Below are positions 23,206-35,012 of a stretch of 64,000 nt of DNA, one piece after another. Each line of letters begins with the position of its first letter. The first letter of the stretch is position 1. Made by a program: the position numbers and the translations under genes. This DNA comes from Odobenus rosmarus divergens (lineage: Eukaryota; Chordata; Mammalia; Carnivora; Odobenidae), in assembly GCF_000321225.1 (NCBI RefSeq), contig NW_004450402.1, forward strand, positions 618,248 to 682,247, given 5' to 3'. The notes beneath the pieces are model-generated. The model did no database searches, had not been told where the DNA came from, and was given only the letters and a program-made list of their open reading frames with translations.

Positions 23206-24001
23206 CCCCATTATTTATAAGGACATGTGTACAATACATACAAACACCAGACTATTCAAATATTTGTGTGCACTATCATATGATATACATTATATGTATA
23301 TTAAAATGAGGATAACATCCATGTTCAGAACCTCGGTGTAAATGAAGGGTTGTACTCGTAATTTTCAATATAAGAATCTTTGTGGTATTGTGAGATGGTT
23401 TTAATATAGGGGTTCATTCTCACAAGTTTAGGAAACTAAAATTTTATTTAAGATATTTTAGGTGATGGTTTTATTAATAGAAAAGGATATTTTAAAAATT
23501 AACCATATACATATGGTTTTTAGCTGAGCCACTTAATGTGCATCAGAAAAACAGCAATGCAGCAGCAAGTGGGAGAAAAACCAACAGAAGGATCTAGTAC
23601 ATGCAAGTGTTGGGCAGTCTAGATTTTCCAGACAGATTAGGAGAGGCATAATGGAAGGGCACCACTTGAACGCAAATAAAAGAAACAGTCTTTATAAACA
23701 TTTTGCTAATGTCTTAGAGCTTTCACTAATAAGAATTTTCTGAAAGTCACGATTTTGGCTGGAGGAGATTTTAAAATCAGAAAGATGTTGAATTATTAAT
23801 GAGCCAAACTGGTCTTTTTCATTTTCTTTCCTAATCCAAGAAATCTTCAGGGTAGCTGTTTGAAGGATATTTTTTTTCTATCTCCTGCTTTAGGCATTCA
23901 TAAATATACTTGAAAACACTATCTCAGATACCACTCAATCAAATGATCAAGGTCACTTAGGAGACTAAACTTCTAATACATATTCACTGTTGTCATTTCA
24001 G
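23206..24001. other. Unassigned sequence
   Basis: No gene or repeat identified. The last 25 bases form a good splice-acceptor-like tract ending in AG at 24000-24001. Confidence 0.4.
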
Positions 24002-24118
24002 CACATTTTGGATGAGGCTGTGGAAGTGCTCGCTTTGAATGTCATCCCTGCTAGCTCTCTAATGGTTTGTCTGCCAGATTGTTGCATATCGGATTTCAGA
24101 GCTTGCCGAATGAAATGA
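24002..24118 (+). other. Exon-like patch: acceptor plus 38-codon open frame
   Basis: TTGTCATTTCAG ends at 24001. The next bases read, without a start codon, as HILDEAVEVLALNVIPASSL and continue for 18 more residues to TGA at 24116-24118. This resembles a short terminal exon. The opposite strand is also open here (23998-24180, 60 codons), so the coding strand is undecided. I do not recognise the peptide, and no partner exon or donor was identified. It may be chance or an exon of a noncoding transcript. Confidence 0.15.
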
Positions 24119-25189
24119 AGCCATCTTGCTCCAAGTGATTTTCCTTCATACTGTATTAATTCTTTAAGATAGTGCATCAAAGATTTATTTTAAATTATAG
24201 CATACTTGGTTAAGCTCTTGAGTTACACAGTCACTCGAAATGAAACCCCATCCCCATTGTTCCGTTTATTGGAGGGAAAGCTCGGGCAGGGATTACACCA
24301 AACCACAACTTGTTGACAACATATGCAAATTAGGAAGACAGAGTTTGGTTTAAATGTCTGCAAAAGCAGGAATCAACATCTGTGGGAATGATTTTCAAAA
24401 CTACAATGGCATAGAAATCATTGCAAGTGGTTAGGTTAGGCAGTTACAAATAGACGCCTGGCAGTCATCCAGAAATAAAATATTCCTTTTTTCTCTTTCC
24501 AGATAAGAAGAGTCCAACTCATTTTCTGGTTTGGAATTGAAGTGTTAATGATAGACTCATTATTAATTTTTAAATCTGATGAATTCAGTTTCACGTCCCT
24601 TACCTTCTTTTCCACATCCTCCCATAAATAGTTATAAAGAGCAATGAAAGAGGAAAATAACACCACCGCAGGATATAATGAGAGGCACAACTAAGTAATC
24701 TATAACCTAGTTTAACTGAAGGTTGTTGTGACATACATCTTCTCAATTGTGAAATGTCAACTTTTCAAAAATCAGAGTCTCTTTAACTGAACCAGTTATC
24801 CAAATAACTATAAGTAATCTTTTCCTTTGTAAAGTACATAATTTTCAATTTTGAAAAGCACTAAGAGTGTAGTTAGGTAACAAATATAATATCTCATCAA
24901 ATGAATCATTGCTATAGTCAAGAACTAATGAGATTCTTCCTTACCTGCTCTATTTTTATAAACACATTTGTTGGACCTGACCAAAACCACATCACTGATT
25001 ACATTGCCAAATTCTCCATTCTATTTCTTGCTATTTTCTTGCTATTTTATGGAATATTGATATATTATAAGATATGTATCATGTGTATAAGGCTAAAGAC
25101 TAATAAACACTAATGTGCAATATACACAGTATTGTACATAACACATCATCCATTTTGAGAATTTAAATATTACCAACACTTTTGAAAGC
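24119..25189. other. Non-repetitive sequence, function unknown
   Basis: 24220-24420 holds several CpGs in an otherwise AT-rich area and no repeat landmarks. A minus-strand frame (24436-24690, 84 codons) and a plus-strand frame (24901-25113) have no recognisable features. Confidence 0.35.
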
Positions 25190-25515
25190 CTTGTTTTTCT
25201 TCTTTGTATCTTCTTTTTTCCAGCCATATGTAACCACTATCTTGAAATTTCACTTATTTCATTTATAGCTAGGCCTCATATGTATTATGCACTTCTAAAC
25301 AATATGTTGTTTAATTTTCCACTGTCTTGGGTATTTTACAAATTGTAACATATGAATATATTCTTCTGCTATTAGCATTTTCTTCTCAGTGTTGTTTGTA
25401 TCTGTATTTGCGGTTCATTCATTTTCCTTGTTGTATAACATTACAATTGTATAAATGTGCTACAATTTATTTATTCATCATTCATTTGGATTGTTCGCAA
25501 TTTTTGCTCTCTTGC
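25190..25515 (-). mobile_element. Old L1M-type 3'UTR fragment
   Basis: The inverse landmarks TTCATTCATTTTCCTTGTTGTA, a GCTACAATTTATTTATTCATC block and GGATTGTTCGCAATTTTTGC match the 3'UTR of old L1s (TTCATTCATTTTCCATTGCTG, CCACAATTTATTTATCC, TTGTTTCCAGTTTTTTGC). Confidence 0.5.
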
Positions 25516-25944
25516 AATAGCAAATAAATCCAAAATGTAAAAAGCATCAAATTTATCCTCAAAATGTAATTCTACATTCCCCTCGCACCATTCCTTTAAA
25601 CTTTATTCAATGTGGGTAAACTCAAGTCAAATTTTGACTTGTGTCAATGATAAAACATCTCCCAGTCCTCAGCCTGGAAACAAATTTGTGAGTTAAAAAC
25701 ACTTCCTTCTTTCAATTCTGAGCTCTGAAGATGTTTCTATACTCCTCCAATCAAGACTTTATGAGGCTCTCTGAGGAAAATGGCTTACTTCTTCTTCTTA
25801 CCTCCCTCTGGAAACATTTAAATTTCATTTTCTTCTTCTCTACTAATTCTGATACTCTTCCCTTGTCCACTTTCCATCTTTGAAAACATTGTTGTTGTCT
25901 CTTGTCTGCTATTGCTTTCTCTCTCATTTTCTTTGCCTTTGAGG

Positions 25945-25997
25945 GTATATATATATGTGTGTATATATATATATACGTATATATATATATATATTAT
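25945..25997. repeat. (TA)n microsatellite with GTGTG interruption
   Basis: Pure TA runs on both sides of TGTGTG and one CG. An unstable, low-complexity tract. Confidence 0.85.
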
Positions 25998-26039
25998 TCC
26001 TCTCTTGAATTTTTAAATAAAATTTCATACAGGGGTAAC

Positions 26040-26290
26040 AATTTGAGGCAACTCTGAAGAGTCATCCTAACTTTAGAACTCCCACAGTGTTCCCGAGGCT
26101 ACCACGAAGTTGCATGACACTTCAACTTCACCTGGTGTTCTATACTGTTTTCTCCCATTCTAGTAATGCAGATATTGATCCCTCCCTCCCTTTCCCATAG
26201 GCGCCGATCCACTGAGCACTCTCTAATAAATTTCCTGCACACTAATCTCTGTCACAGAGTCCGCTAGCTAGGAATCCAATTTAGGGCAGT
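26040..26290 (+). mobile_element. Possible LTR 3' terminal part, ancient
   Basis: ACTCTCTAATAAATTTCCTGC (26217-26237), then ACTAATCTCTGTCACAGAGTC, resembles the R-U5 boundary of several old mammalian LTRs, where the AATAAA is followed by TGCACACTAATCTC. No matching 5' half was recognised. Confidence 0.35.
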
Positions 26291-27419
26291 GGAAAAACAT
26301 GCTTTTCTCTTCAAGTCAAGTAATATGTATAATAATTTTTCTCAAAACATTTAAAACTTTCTATTTTGTAATATATTTGCATATATTTTAATAGAGAAAT
26401 ACATTTTCTTGCTAAATTTGAATCTCTAGGAATAGGAGTTATTGCAGACCTTATATTTTTCTCTTATTCATAATTTGCAGAGAACTATAAGAGACATTAG
26501 CAATTCTGAGCCAAGTTAAAAGTTGTCCCATTGATTGACACTTGCTCTAAATTAAAAGCAAAGTCCCTAGAAAGAAAATAATCCCCCTTTAGGCATTGGA
26601 CTTGCATGAAATAAGTTTTCAGGGAACATACCTGAGGATTAGGTGTTAACATTTTTCAGTACAGAGAAAATAAGTTTTCAGGTATGGTAAGTTTTCTGAA
26701 GGAACTCACAGTTAATACTTCTGATTTCCACAACATGTTTAAAATAATCCGTATGTTTGTTGTTTGTTATTTAAGTTATATTACTTCTGTTTGAAACAGA
26801 ACTACTTCATTTCAAGTTGACAGTAATACTACAAAAATACATGATTATTGCTCTTCACTAATCAGATTAATAATTCATAGAACACTGTCTCATGATGTGC
26901 TTTTTAGTAAAAGAACTGAGAATTCTTCTACCAAAATCAGGCAAATAATGATTTGTGTGCCATTTTATGTCACTTATTCAGTAACTTCTTGAAAGAATTC
27001 ACAATCTTTTATATAAAAAATATATATATAGCTGAAAAAAAAAGAAAATATATAGCTGAATAAAATAAATGGACATAGTTGTAATAGCTGCAATTTACTT
27101 AGGTCCTGACTGATGTTTGGGACTATTCTTTAAAAGTGATTCAATCCAAAACATTTTACACTCTTCTATATTATAAAGTAGTCAAGGATATCCGGTTAAA
27201 AATCCAGGAATAAAGGCATTTTGTATTTCTTTTGAAATCCACTTAAAATAACAAAAATAGTGAAAAACAGAGATGAAATGAAAATACACACACAAAAAAT
27301 ATAGTCTTCAATGAAACAAAAAAAAGACTAAAAGTTGAAAACAGAAATTAACCAAAACTGTCTAAAAAATAAAGCAAAATCTGGGCCAAAATGGGGGGAA
27401 AACCCACAATTGATATACA
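26291..27419. other. Unassigned AT-rich sequence
   Basis: No gene. An A/TA-rich tract lies at 27010-27065; otherwise nothing recognised. Confidence 0.4.
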
Positions 27420-27580
27420 TCTCTGTCTGTATATTTATATCCATGTTTATATCCATATCTCTATTATCTGTCTCTATCTCTCTACATGCACATTTTCCCT
27501 TTTTGTGAAGATAAATAGATACAGAGATAAATATGGCTAGGTATATATATATATGGATATAGATATTACCTGATAGGATA
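27420..27580. repeat. TATC/TA-rich low-complexity region
   Basis: Degenerate TATCCATATCTCTATTATCTG repeats on the left, a TA run at 27542-27552 and GGATATAGATATT. Probably an old microsatellite. Confidence 0.6.
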
Positions 27581-27639
27581 CAGACTTCTATATAAGTAGT
27601 TTTAGTACTCCTAAAGGAAGTACCTTTTAATTAGAGGTG

Positions 27640-28250
27640 GCTAGAGAGTGGGACCAGGTCTGGAAAGATGTTAAGACCATTTTAAAAGTCCACTTACAGA
27701 AGGTAAGAAAGCAGGAAATGGAGCTATGTCAAGAGTCCCCCACATTCCCTGAGGCTTGATGATTTGCCCTCAGGACTTACAGGACTCAAAAAAGCTGCCA
27801 TACTCACAATCCCAGTTTATTACAATCAATGGATACAGATCAAAATTAGCAAAGGAAAAGAGTACGTTGTGTGAGGTCCAGGAAAAACCAGACTCAAGTT
27901 TCCAGGTGTCCCCTCCCAGTGGAATCGCCTGGAAACATGCTGAACTCTCCCAGCAATAACGTATGACAAAAACTTCTGAAATGTTGCCAACCAGGAAAGC
28001 TGGTCTCATAAATTACATTGTTAGGATAAATCTGGTGAAACCGGTCAAACCTGGGCATGGCCTGACTTCAGACATACAAAAATGCTATATCAGGCAGAGT
28101 ATTGCAAGGGTTCAGAGGCTATATCCAGTGAGCCAGTGAAGATCCAGTACTTAAAGTCCGACATTTCTTTGGAATGGGTAGGACTTGAGCAGCCCTGGCC
28201 TGCTGAATTAACCCTTTCCTGCTCACTCTACCCCTACTTGGCCCAGGCTC
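27640..28250 (-). mobile_element. Probable ERVL-type LTR, decayed
   Basis: On the minus strand an AATAAA (27821-27816) sits in TTGTAATAAACTGGG, followed by a CCTGTAAG...CTGAGG region, typical of the R-U5 part of ERVL-group LTRs. On the right, 28064-28240 reappears as a direct repeat at 29401-29570, as expected for the U3 parts of an LTR pair. No subfamily could be named. Confidence 0.5.
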
Positions 28251-29400
28251 TCACAGAAAAAGGATCATATTTTTCTCAGCACGTACATTTAATTTAGCAT
28301 TTATATAATAAATACATCAATATTATATGCATAAATAGCCTAAAATTGAGAGAAGCCACTGCAGGGTCCAGATAGATTTAGAGAAACAACTAATGCATCC
28401 TGAAAAGCCATTATATACGTTTTCACATTTTGTACTAACTTGATCACTCATTTCCTCACTTGGTCTAATCTAGTGTTACATTTACCTTATGATAAATGTG
28501 GCCAAACTTTTCAGCACAGAATTTGGCTGATAGCTAGAAAAATATAATTTTTCCTCAGGCCAGACATTTCTACTGGTAATATGTCCTGAAGAGGCTTTAA
28601 CTTGATCTTCCAATACATTTGATTGCAGTATCAGTATTATCATATGACTTAATTACATAAGGTAGCTGAATCTTACCAGCAGTGCCAATGTGATACCATA
28701 TTACAGCGTTGTCATGGTACAATTCGGTTTTGAGACAGAACAAATCAGTAAGAATCACAGAGACATTTGCTATGCCTTCCCAAAGAATTGGACCTTGTCC
28801 ACATACCATAAAATGTTAAGGACAGAAATCATAACAGTTGACCAAGATCTGGTTATTTCTGACTCCAAATAAGTTAAGGACAAAGTCAGACACCCTGTCC
28901 TAGTTTACAAGCTTGTACTGAGACTAGTTTTCATTGGATACAGCTATATAGCAGAGCCCACCTTCCTCCTATGGAAGGACATGGGTGTTGTTCAAAATCG
29001 TCCCTATTTCTGCTAACTGTACTATAAAATATGTCCTGTTCTGATCTATTCTCCAGGAAATGACAATCATGGTGCATTCATAGAAATTACAGATATCCCC
29101 AGCAACCCTCCATACATGTAGAAGACCATAAGATTCTCATAAATGTGCCCCTTGATCCTCCGCAGTTAGGATGGAGTGCCATTGCTCCATGGCTTGTTGG
29201 CCTCTGTCTATACTAAAATAGTCAGGCTTCCCGTCCTGAAGCCCTGTCCCAAAGTTCCACTCTAGCATTATCCCTCAATATTGGTTGAAACTGCCTGACC
29301 CACTTTACTAAAGTCCCATACTGCGGACTGTAGAATGTGTTCCTTAGTCTAAAGAAAGGTAATTCAGCAGTCCAAACTGGTACAGTATCTCCTGTTCCAA
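28251..29400 (-). other. Unassigned; possible internal part of an old ERV
   Basis: It lies between the two direct repeats. I cannot recognise gag, pol or env motifs, so the assignment rests only on position. Short opposing frames at 28597-28872 are not convincing. Confidence 0.3.
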
Positions 29401-29570
29401 GACTTTAGGCATACAAAGAAACTCTTCTTAGGTGGAATATTCCAAGAGTCCAGAGATTTAATCTCAGGGGCCACTCAGCAGCCAATCCTGAAGACAGACA
29501 TTTCTTTGCTATGGGTAAGGTTTGAGTAATCCAGGCCTGTCTACTTAACCCTTTCCTGCCCAGAACCTTA
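29401..29570 (-). repeat. Direct repeat of 28064-28240 (possible second LTR piece)
   Basis: Shared landmarks in the same order: GACTTTAGGCATACAAA (28064 copy: GACTTCAGACATACAAA), ACATTTCTTTG...ATGGGTA, GCCTG and TTAACCCTTTCCTGC. The spacing between copies is about 1.34 kb. The AATAAA-bearing left part of the 27.6-kb copy was not found next to this one. Confidence 0.6.
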
Positions 29571-30941
29571 ATAAATAATACAAAATGATCCCATTTTTTT
29601 ATGTCCTATTTTCCCCTGGTAGAAAACTCTGACATAAGGCAGGTGAAGGAAGGAGGAAGAAGAGGCAATCGGCAGATCATCAGATTGAGTACTTCTACCT
29701 TGACAGGATTCCTTGTGTGGTATATTGATCATCTTCTACCCAGAAAGGAGCAATAAAACCTGAGATAAAAGGTGCCTCATGTTAGAAAACACAAAAGGAT
29801 ATTTGAGAAAATTGTCAGTTGATGTCTCTGAGGATACACTTTACTTCCCTTCACTCTACCTCAGCAGGAGATAAAATAAAACCTATTTTCTAGTCAGGCA
29901 AATAAATGTAAAATTAGACCTGAGGTAAGGGCCCCTTACATGGGTTTATTTTAGTGTACGGTAAGAGCAGTTGAACTTGTTTGAGTGGTTAAGGAAATGG
30001 CAGCAAAGCTAAGATCTGAGACTTTCTAAGACATACTAAATAAAGACAAGGCCATTGTGCATGCAGTTGTGATGTCTGAACAGCACTGATGAACTGTGGC
30101 CTCACAGTGTCCCCTTCCTCCACGGCCCCCGTGCTCTAGCCTACAGATCCTACAGCTTCCATGATCAGCACCTGGTCCAATGTGGGATCCTGAGAGCTAA
30201 TGTTAACAGAGGTAGTGACTGTCAGCAGCTTACAGGATGTCAAATACCTCAAAAATCATTCCTGAGAAAGATAATATTTTCACTTGTGTTATTTGTTCTC
30301 CTCTCAAGGAACGCCATTTGTGTTCCTCATCTACCAGATCTTTATTTTCTGCTTTCCATAAATATCACTTCCATCTAATCACTTTTATATTATGGAATTA
30401 TTCCATTTAATTTAGCATGATTTTTCTCAGTCTCAAACTTATATACCTTCCTGTCTTCAGACATGTTTATTCAACTTTAATTTCAAATAGCCTGGGTTTT
30501 AGTTAGTGACTGCTGGTAAAGTTCAACAACTGACTCTCTAAGCTGAGTTCTGACATGAAGATTGGATGATATTTCAGTTTTGTTAATAAAAAAGACAAAA
30601 GTGAACCAAAAAAATGTATTTCAGAACTTGATTTATTTGTCAATGACATTAGCAGTTCTTTGCTAAATCAGATCATAATTTTCAAATATTGGGAGAATTT
30701 TTTGGTGCTCTTCATAATATAATGGATACAGACATGATATACTTTTTAAACTTAATTGCATTAACAATATCTTTCTATTACTTCCTTAAATTTAGATATG
30801 ATAATGAACAGAATAATAAGTTAATCTCTGATTTATTGCATTTGCCAATTATGTGATATAAATACTTGCACCATGCCTGTCTGAAGCCATTAACCTGATA
30901 TCACTGAGTGTGTAGTTTGGGAGAGATAAGTGGTATTGCAT
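29571..30941. other. Unassigned sequence
   Basis: A slightly GC-richer patch at 30080-30200 (with CCACGGCCCCCGTGCTC) stands out but gives no long frame and no repeat match by eye. Confidence 0.35.
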
Positions 30942-31333
30942 TGTGGCAAGATTTCTTTTCCTTCGGTGCCCATGGTTCTTGGTCACGCCGCTTTGAAGAA
31001 TGAAGAGGCAGACCAGACAGTGGTGGCAGCAAAACAAAGTTTATTGAGTGATGGTAAAGTGATAGTACAAAGCTCCCAAAGATGGAGGGGACCCAAGAGG
31101 AGTGCCAACAGAGTTTCTAAGTCTAGGGGTTTTTATAGACTTGTTGGTGGGCTGTTTTAATATGATTAATCTCCCTGTGTCTGTCACCCAATCAGGTTTT
31201 TGTCATCTACCTATTACATGGGAAAGGGTGGAGGGCTCTTTCCAGGGTGCTGTAAAATCGTCTTAAGGGTGGTTTCCTCTTAGGGTGGGGGCCCCTTGTC
31301 CCTGCTTGCCTGCCTTCCAACTATCCTTCATCA
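30942..31333 (-). mobile_element. Solo LTR of an ERV1-like retrovirus, minus strand
   Basis: Read on the minus strand: TGATGAAGGATAG start (31333), TATAAAAACCCC (TATA box, complement of about 31129-31140), AATAAA about 90 bases further on (in ACTCAATAAACTTTG, near 31045), then a G/C-balanced U5 ending in CA near 30942. The TG...CA ends and the TATA-to-AATAAA spacing are those of a complete LTR. No internal retroviral sequence adjoins it, so it is a solo LTR left by LTR-LTR recombination. The flanking GCAT and ACAT would be a 4-bp TSD with one change. Confidence 0.7.
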
Positions 31334-31994
31334 ACATCATTGTGATTTGTAGGGTATCTCCATGCAAATACAATAAATCTCAAGATAGCAGAAATAGTAT
31401 AGTAAAACAATTACCAAGTGATGAATTTTAGGTACTTATCTTTGTTTTCATGTAATTTTAATAGAATTCATTTAATTGTAAGTATGTGGTTTAATTTTTA
31501 ATATAGTCTGTGTTTAAAAACTAGCTCACATAATTCCTATAAATCTAAACATCAGCTCTTAACTAGCTACCTCCAGAACTGTGCTGCTTCTAGTTTTTGT
31601 AGTTATTCTGTTTTTCTCCTGCACTCCTTTTCTGACTACTGCAAAGATATTCTCACTTCGAATCTCATTTATATTTTTCATTTTGGGGGGGGACATTTTT
31701 CACAAGTAACTTTGATTTTCAAGTTTATATGGTTTCCTCAGATTCTTTTTTTTTTTTTGCCATATGTTCTTAATCTACTTTTTATAGATTCCATTTTATG
31801 TGGAAATGTAAAACATGGTAAATTTGGAATTTCATTTATAGTATAGGGAGACTTTTCATGGCATACCCCTTTATATTTAAAAAATTTTAAGTCATATAAA
31901 TTTATTAACTCATCAAAAAATCAACTAAATTTCAAAAAATGTGTATATCACTGTCTCACTTTTAAAACCATCTGTCTATAACTATTTAATTCTT
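31334..31994. other. Unassigned AT-rich sequence
   Basis: A G-run (31685-31692) and a T-run (31747-31759) are present, but no repeat or gene was recognised. Confidence 0.4.
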
Positions 31995-32180
31995 TTTATT
32001 TGATAAATATTTATTAAGTGCCTATTATGTGCCCGGTCCTATTATAAGGCATCAGGATTCAGCATGAACAAAATTTTTAATGCTCTGTTTCCTCGTGGTG
32101 AGACAAACAATATACAAAAAAATAAGGAAAATATATAGTATGCTCGGTAGTGATAATTGCTATGGAGAAAATTCAAGTAG
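31995..32180 (+). mobile_element. L2-like fragment
   Basis: GATAAATATTTATTAAGTGC, CTATTATGTGCCCGGTCC and later GTAGTGATAATTGCTATGGAG preserve the well-known order of an L2-type repeat (AATATTTATTGAGCACC, TACTATGTGCCAGGC, GATAAGTGCTATG). Confidence 0.55.
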
Positions 32181-33479
32181 AGAAAGAGCATAGGAACTGA
32201 TAATAAATAGATCCTCATTATTTGTAGATTCCATATTTGAAAGTTTGCCTACTTTCTAAAATTTATTTGTAGAGCCAAAATCAATACTCACAATGTTTTC
32301 AAGGTCATTCTCAAGCATGTGTAGAGCAGCAAAAAACTTGAGCCCCCCGACATACACATTCCCAGTTGAAGTCGATAAGGTAGTGTTATACCTTCTTGTT
32401 TCAGCTTTCATACTGTGAACAAGAGTCCTTTCATGGTTCATTTAGTGCCATATTTTTCACATTTTGTGCATTTTTGTGATTTCACTGCTTAAAATGGTCC
32501 CCAAATGTAGTCTTGAGTGTTGTTTAGTGTTCTAAGAACAGGAAGGCTGAGAAAATACAAGTGTTAGATAAGCTTGTTCAAGCGTAAGTTATAGTGCTAG
32601 TGACTGCTGGTTCAGGGTTAATTAATCAGTAATATATCGTAAATGAGTTGTCTTTAAACAGAAACTCACATAGAACAAAATTATGTGTTGATCAATTGAT
32701 GGATATGTTGTCACAAGAGGTTCTAAGGGACCTAACACTGTATTTTCCCTAGAAGCCATGGCTCAGCATTCTCTAATTCAGTGTTCACAGTGACTTCATA
32801 GAACATAACTACTGCAAATCATGAGAATCAAATATTGTATAATTGGTGATAAGTTGTCAGAATCTGAATATATTTTAATGGTAGAATCAACACATGTTGA
32901 AAAGCTGCAATTAAAATGTTTAAGGGAGAGAAGAGTAAATGTTTTAGATCTGAGAAACTAGAAGGATAGAATTGCATTTGACTGAGGTGAGAAAGCTTGG
33001 GGAGCAAGCAGGCTTCTAAGAAAATCATTAGTTAGCATTGAGACATTTACATTAAACACACACAGTAAATACCCAAGTGTCAATGTTGCATGGCCACTTA
33101 AATATATAAACTTGGAGTTCTTATCATAGGTGATATTTATAGATCATGAGATTAAGTAAATTGGCTAACGATGTGGATTAGAGAAGTCCAGGGATATAAT
33201 CCTGAAGCCCTGGAATATTTAGAAGTTAGAGGAATGAGAAAAAAGTCATAAAGGAACAGCTTAGCAGGCCACCCACAATCACCTAGTGAAGGGCTTTGTT
33301 TTTACAATTGCCTCTGCTCCTGCAACACAATTTTTCTCCTCTTTTTCATCCACATCAGCATAAAACATGCCATAGAATCCTTCTTCAAAAAAGTGTTTTT
33401 TGTTGTGACATAACACTTTGCAATTACCTTCTCAAAGAGAATTTTTATGCTGCTCTATGTCCTTGTTTCCTTGGTCTTT
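32181..33479. other. Unassigned sequence
   Basis: A minus-strand frame (32828-33028) and one at 32256-32441 have no recognisable features. Nothing else noted. Confidence 0.35.
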
Positions 33480-34303
33480 AAAACCTATGCCTGGTAGGCT
33501 TTTTTGTTCCTACTATTCTAACAGAAGTTCTCATGAGGGTCACCAGAAACCTCCAGACTTCAAAATCCAATGGTTATTTCTTAGCCTTATCTTGCTGGTT
33601 TCTCAGCTGCATTTGACACAATGGTCATTCCTTTTGTGAAACACTTTCTTCACTTGGCTTCCTGGATAGCATTTATTCCCAGTATTCTAGACTCCGAATT
33701 TTCTGTCTTTTCTGCTGTCCTGTTTCTTCTGGATCTCCACTTGTCCCTGTGCCACTAGCTCACTCCTCAACTTCTAAATGTTTAGATCATACGTTCTCAT
33801 CTCATGCCTCTGAATGTTAATATATACTGATGATTCCTCGAAGCGTATCTACAACCATTATTTATTTCTGAATTTCTGAAGATATGCTCTTCGCATATTC
33901 TCCTTGAATATCAAACAGGCACCTCAAAGAAAATCAACCCTAAACTGACATTTTCATTTCTCCCCCAAAATGTGCTCCTTACTCTAGCATTTTTCAACTC
34001 AGTACATTACACTGCCATTTATAGAATTACTCAGGGCAAAAGTCTTCAGAACTATGTGTGGCTCTTCTTTTTCTCATATTGCACAGCCAGTTCAACAGCA
34101 AATGCTGTAGATTCTGCTTTCAAGATAAATCCAGAATCTTTTCAACTTTTCACTACCTCCATTTTATCAGCCTAGTTTAAGCCACCAGCTCCTCTCATCC
34201 AGACCATTGCAGTAGCCCACTAATCGGTTCCTTTGTTTCTAAACTTGCCTTTTCTCCCAACATCAATTTTTCACATAACAAAGAGACATTTAAAAAATAT
34301 AAG
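33480..34303 (+). mobile_element. L2, upstream part, split by a SINE
   Basis: This is the L2 region ahead of its 3' end: CTCCACTTGTCCC..., AACAGGCACCTCAAAGAAAA, a CTCCCCCAAAATGTGCTCC block, CACAGCCAGTTCAACAGCAA, CACTACCTCCATTTTATCAG, GCCACCAGCTCCTCTCATCC, then CATTGCAGTAGCCCACTAATC. It continues at 34542 after the SINE. All frames are broken. Confidence 0.65.
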
Positions 34304-34313
34304 CCAGGTTGTG

Positions 34314-34531
34314 GGGCGCCTGGGTGACTGAGTCAGTTAAGCCTCTGACTCTTGATTTCGGCTCAGGTCATGATCTCAGGGTTGTGAGATCAAGCTCTGC
34401 ATCAGGTTCTGCGCTCAGCGAGGAATCTGCTTGAGATTCTCTCTCTCTGCCCTTCCCCGTGCTTGTACTCTCTCTTTCTCCCTCTAAAATAAATAATCTT
34501 AAATATTTCTATATAAATAAATATATATACA
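34314..34531 (+). mobile_element. SINEC, older subtype, inside the L2
   Basis: Head GGCGCCTGGGTGACTGAGTC, then the subtype-specific CTCTTGATTTCGGCTCAGG and GGGTTGTGAGATCAAGC, CT-rich tract and an AAAATAAATAATC tail. CCAGGTTGTG (34304-34313) and CCAAGTTGTG (34532-34541) look like a 10-bp TSD with one difference, consistent with an older insertion. Confidence 0.9.
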
Positions 34532-34541
34532 CCAAGTTGTG

Positions 34542-35012
34542 TTACTCCTTACTTAAATGTTAAATGTTCCCTGATGAAATGGCTTTTAAGAATATAAACC
34601 AAAATATTTAACCAAAGCTTACCAGGCCATATGTGATCTGGCTTCTGCTACCTTTTGGGTTTCCTTTGCTCACTGTACTCCAGCCACACTGGCCTTCTTG
34701 CAAATACTGGAAAATGCCTGTCATGAAACTGACTTAAATAATTGGTTTTTACATTCCCTCCATCTAGAGTGTTCTTTCTCCAAGTACTTGTGAAACTTTC
34801 CTCTTTATTTTACTCAACATTCTGGTGAAATATCACCTTTCAGGGAAATTTTCCCCAGCCTACCTATATATGTTTATATTGTCTATCTCATCCAATTGAA
34901 TGTGAGCTCTAAAAGAGGAGAGTTTCTTTGATTACCACTCTATCTTCAGTGTTTAGAGTAGTGCTTAGAATAGTGCTTGACATAAATAAATATGAATTAA
35001 GCTAATGTTTTT
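34542..35012 (+). mobile_element. L2, 3' end, continuing after the SINE
   Basis: Runs from TTACTCCTTACTTAAATG through AGGCCATATGTGATCTGGC, CACTGTACTCCAGCCACACT, GAGTGTTCTTTCTCC, GAATGTGAGCTCTAAAAGAG and TAGTGCTTGACATAAATAAA. The order follows the L2 3' consensus without a gap. Confidence 0.75.
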
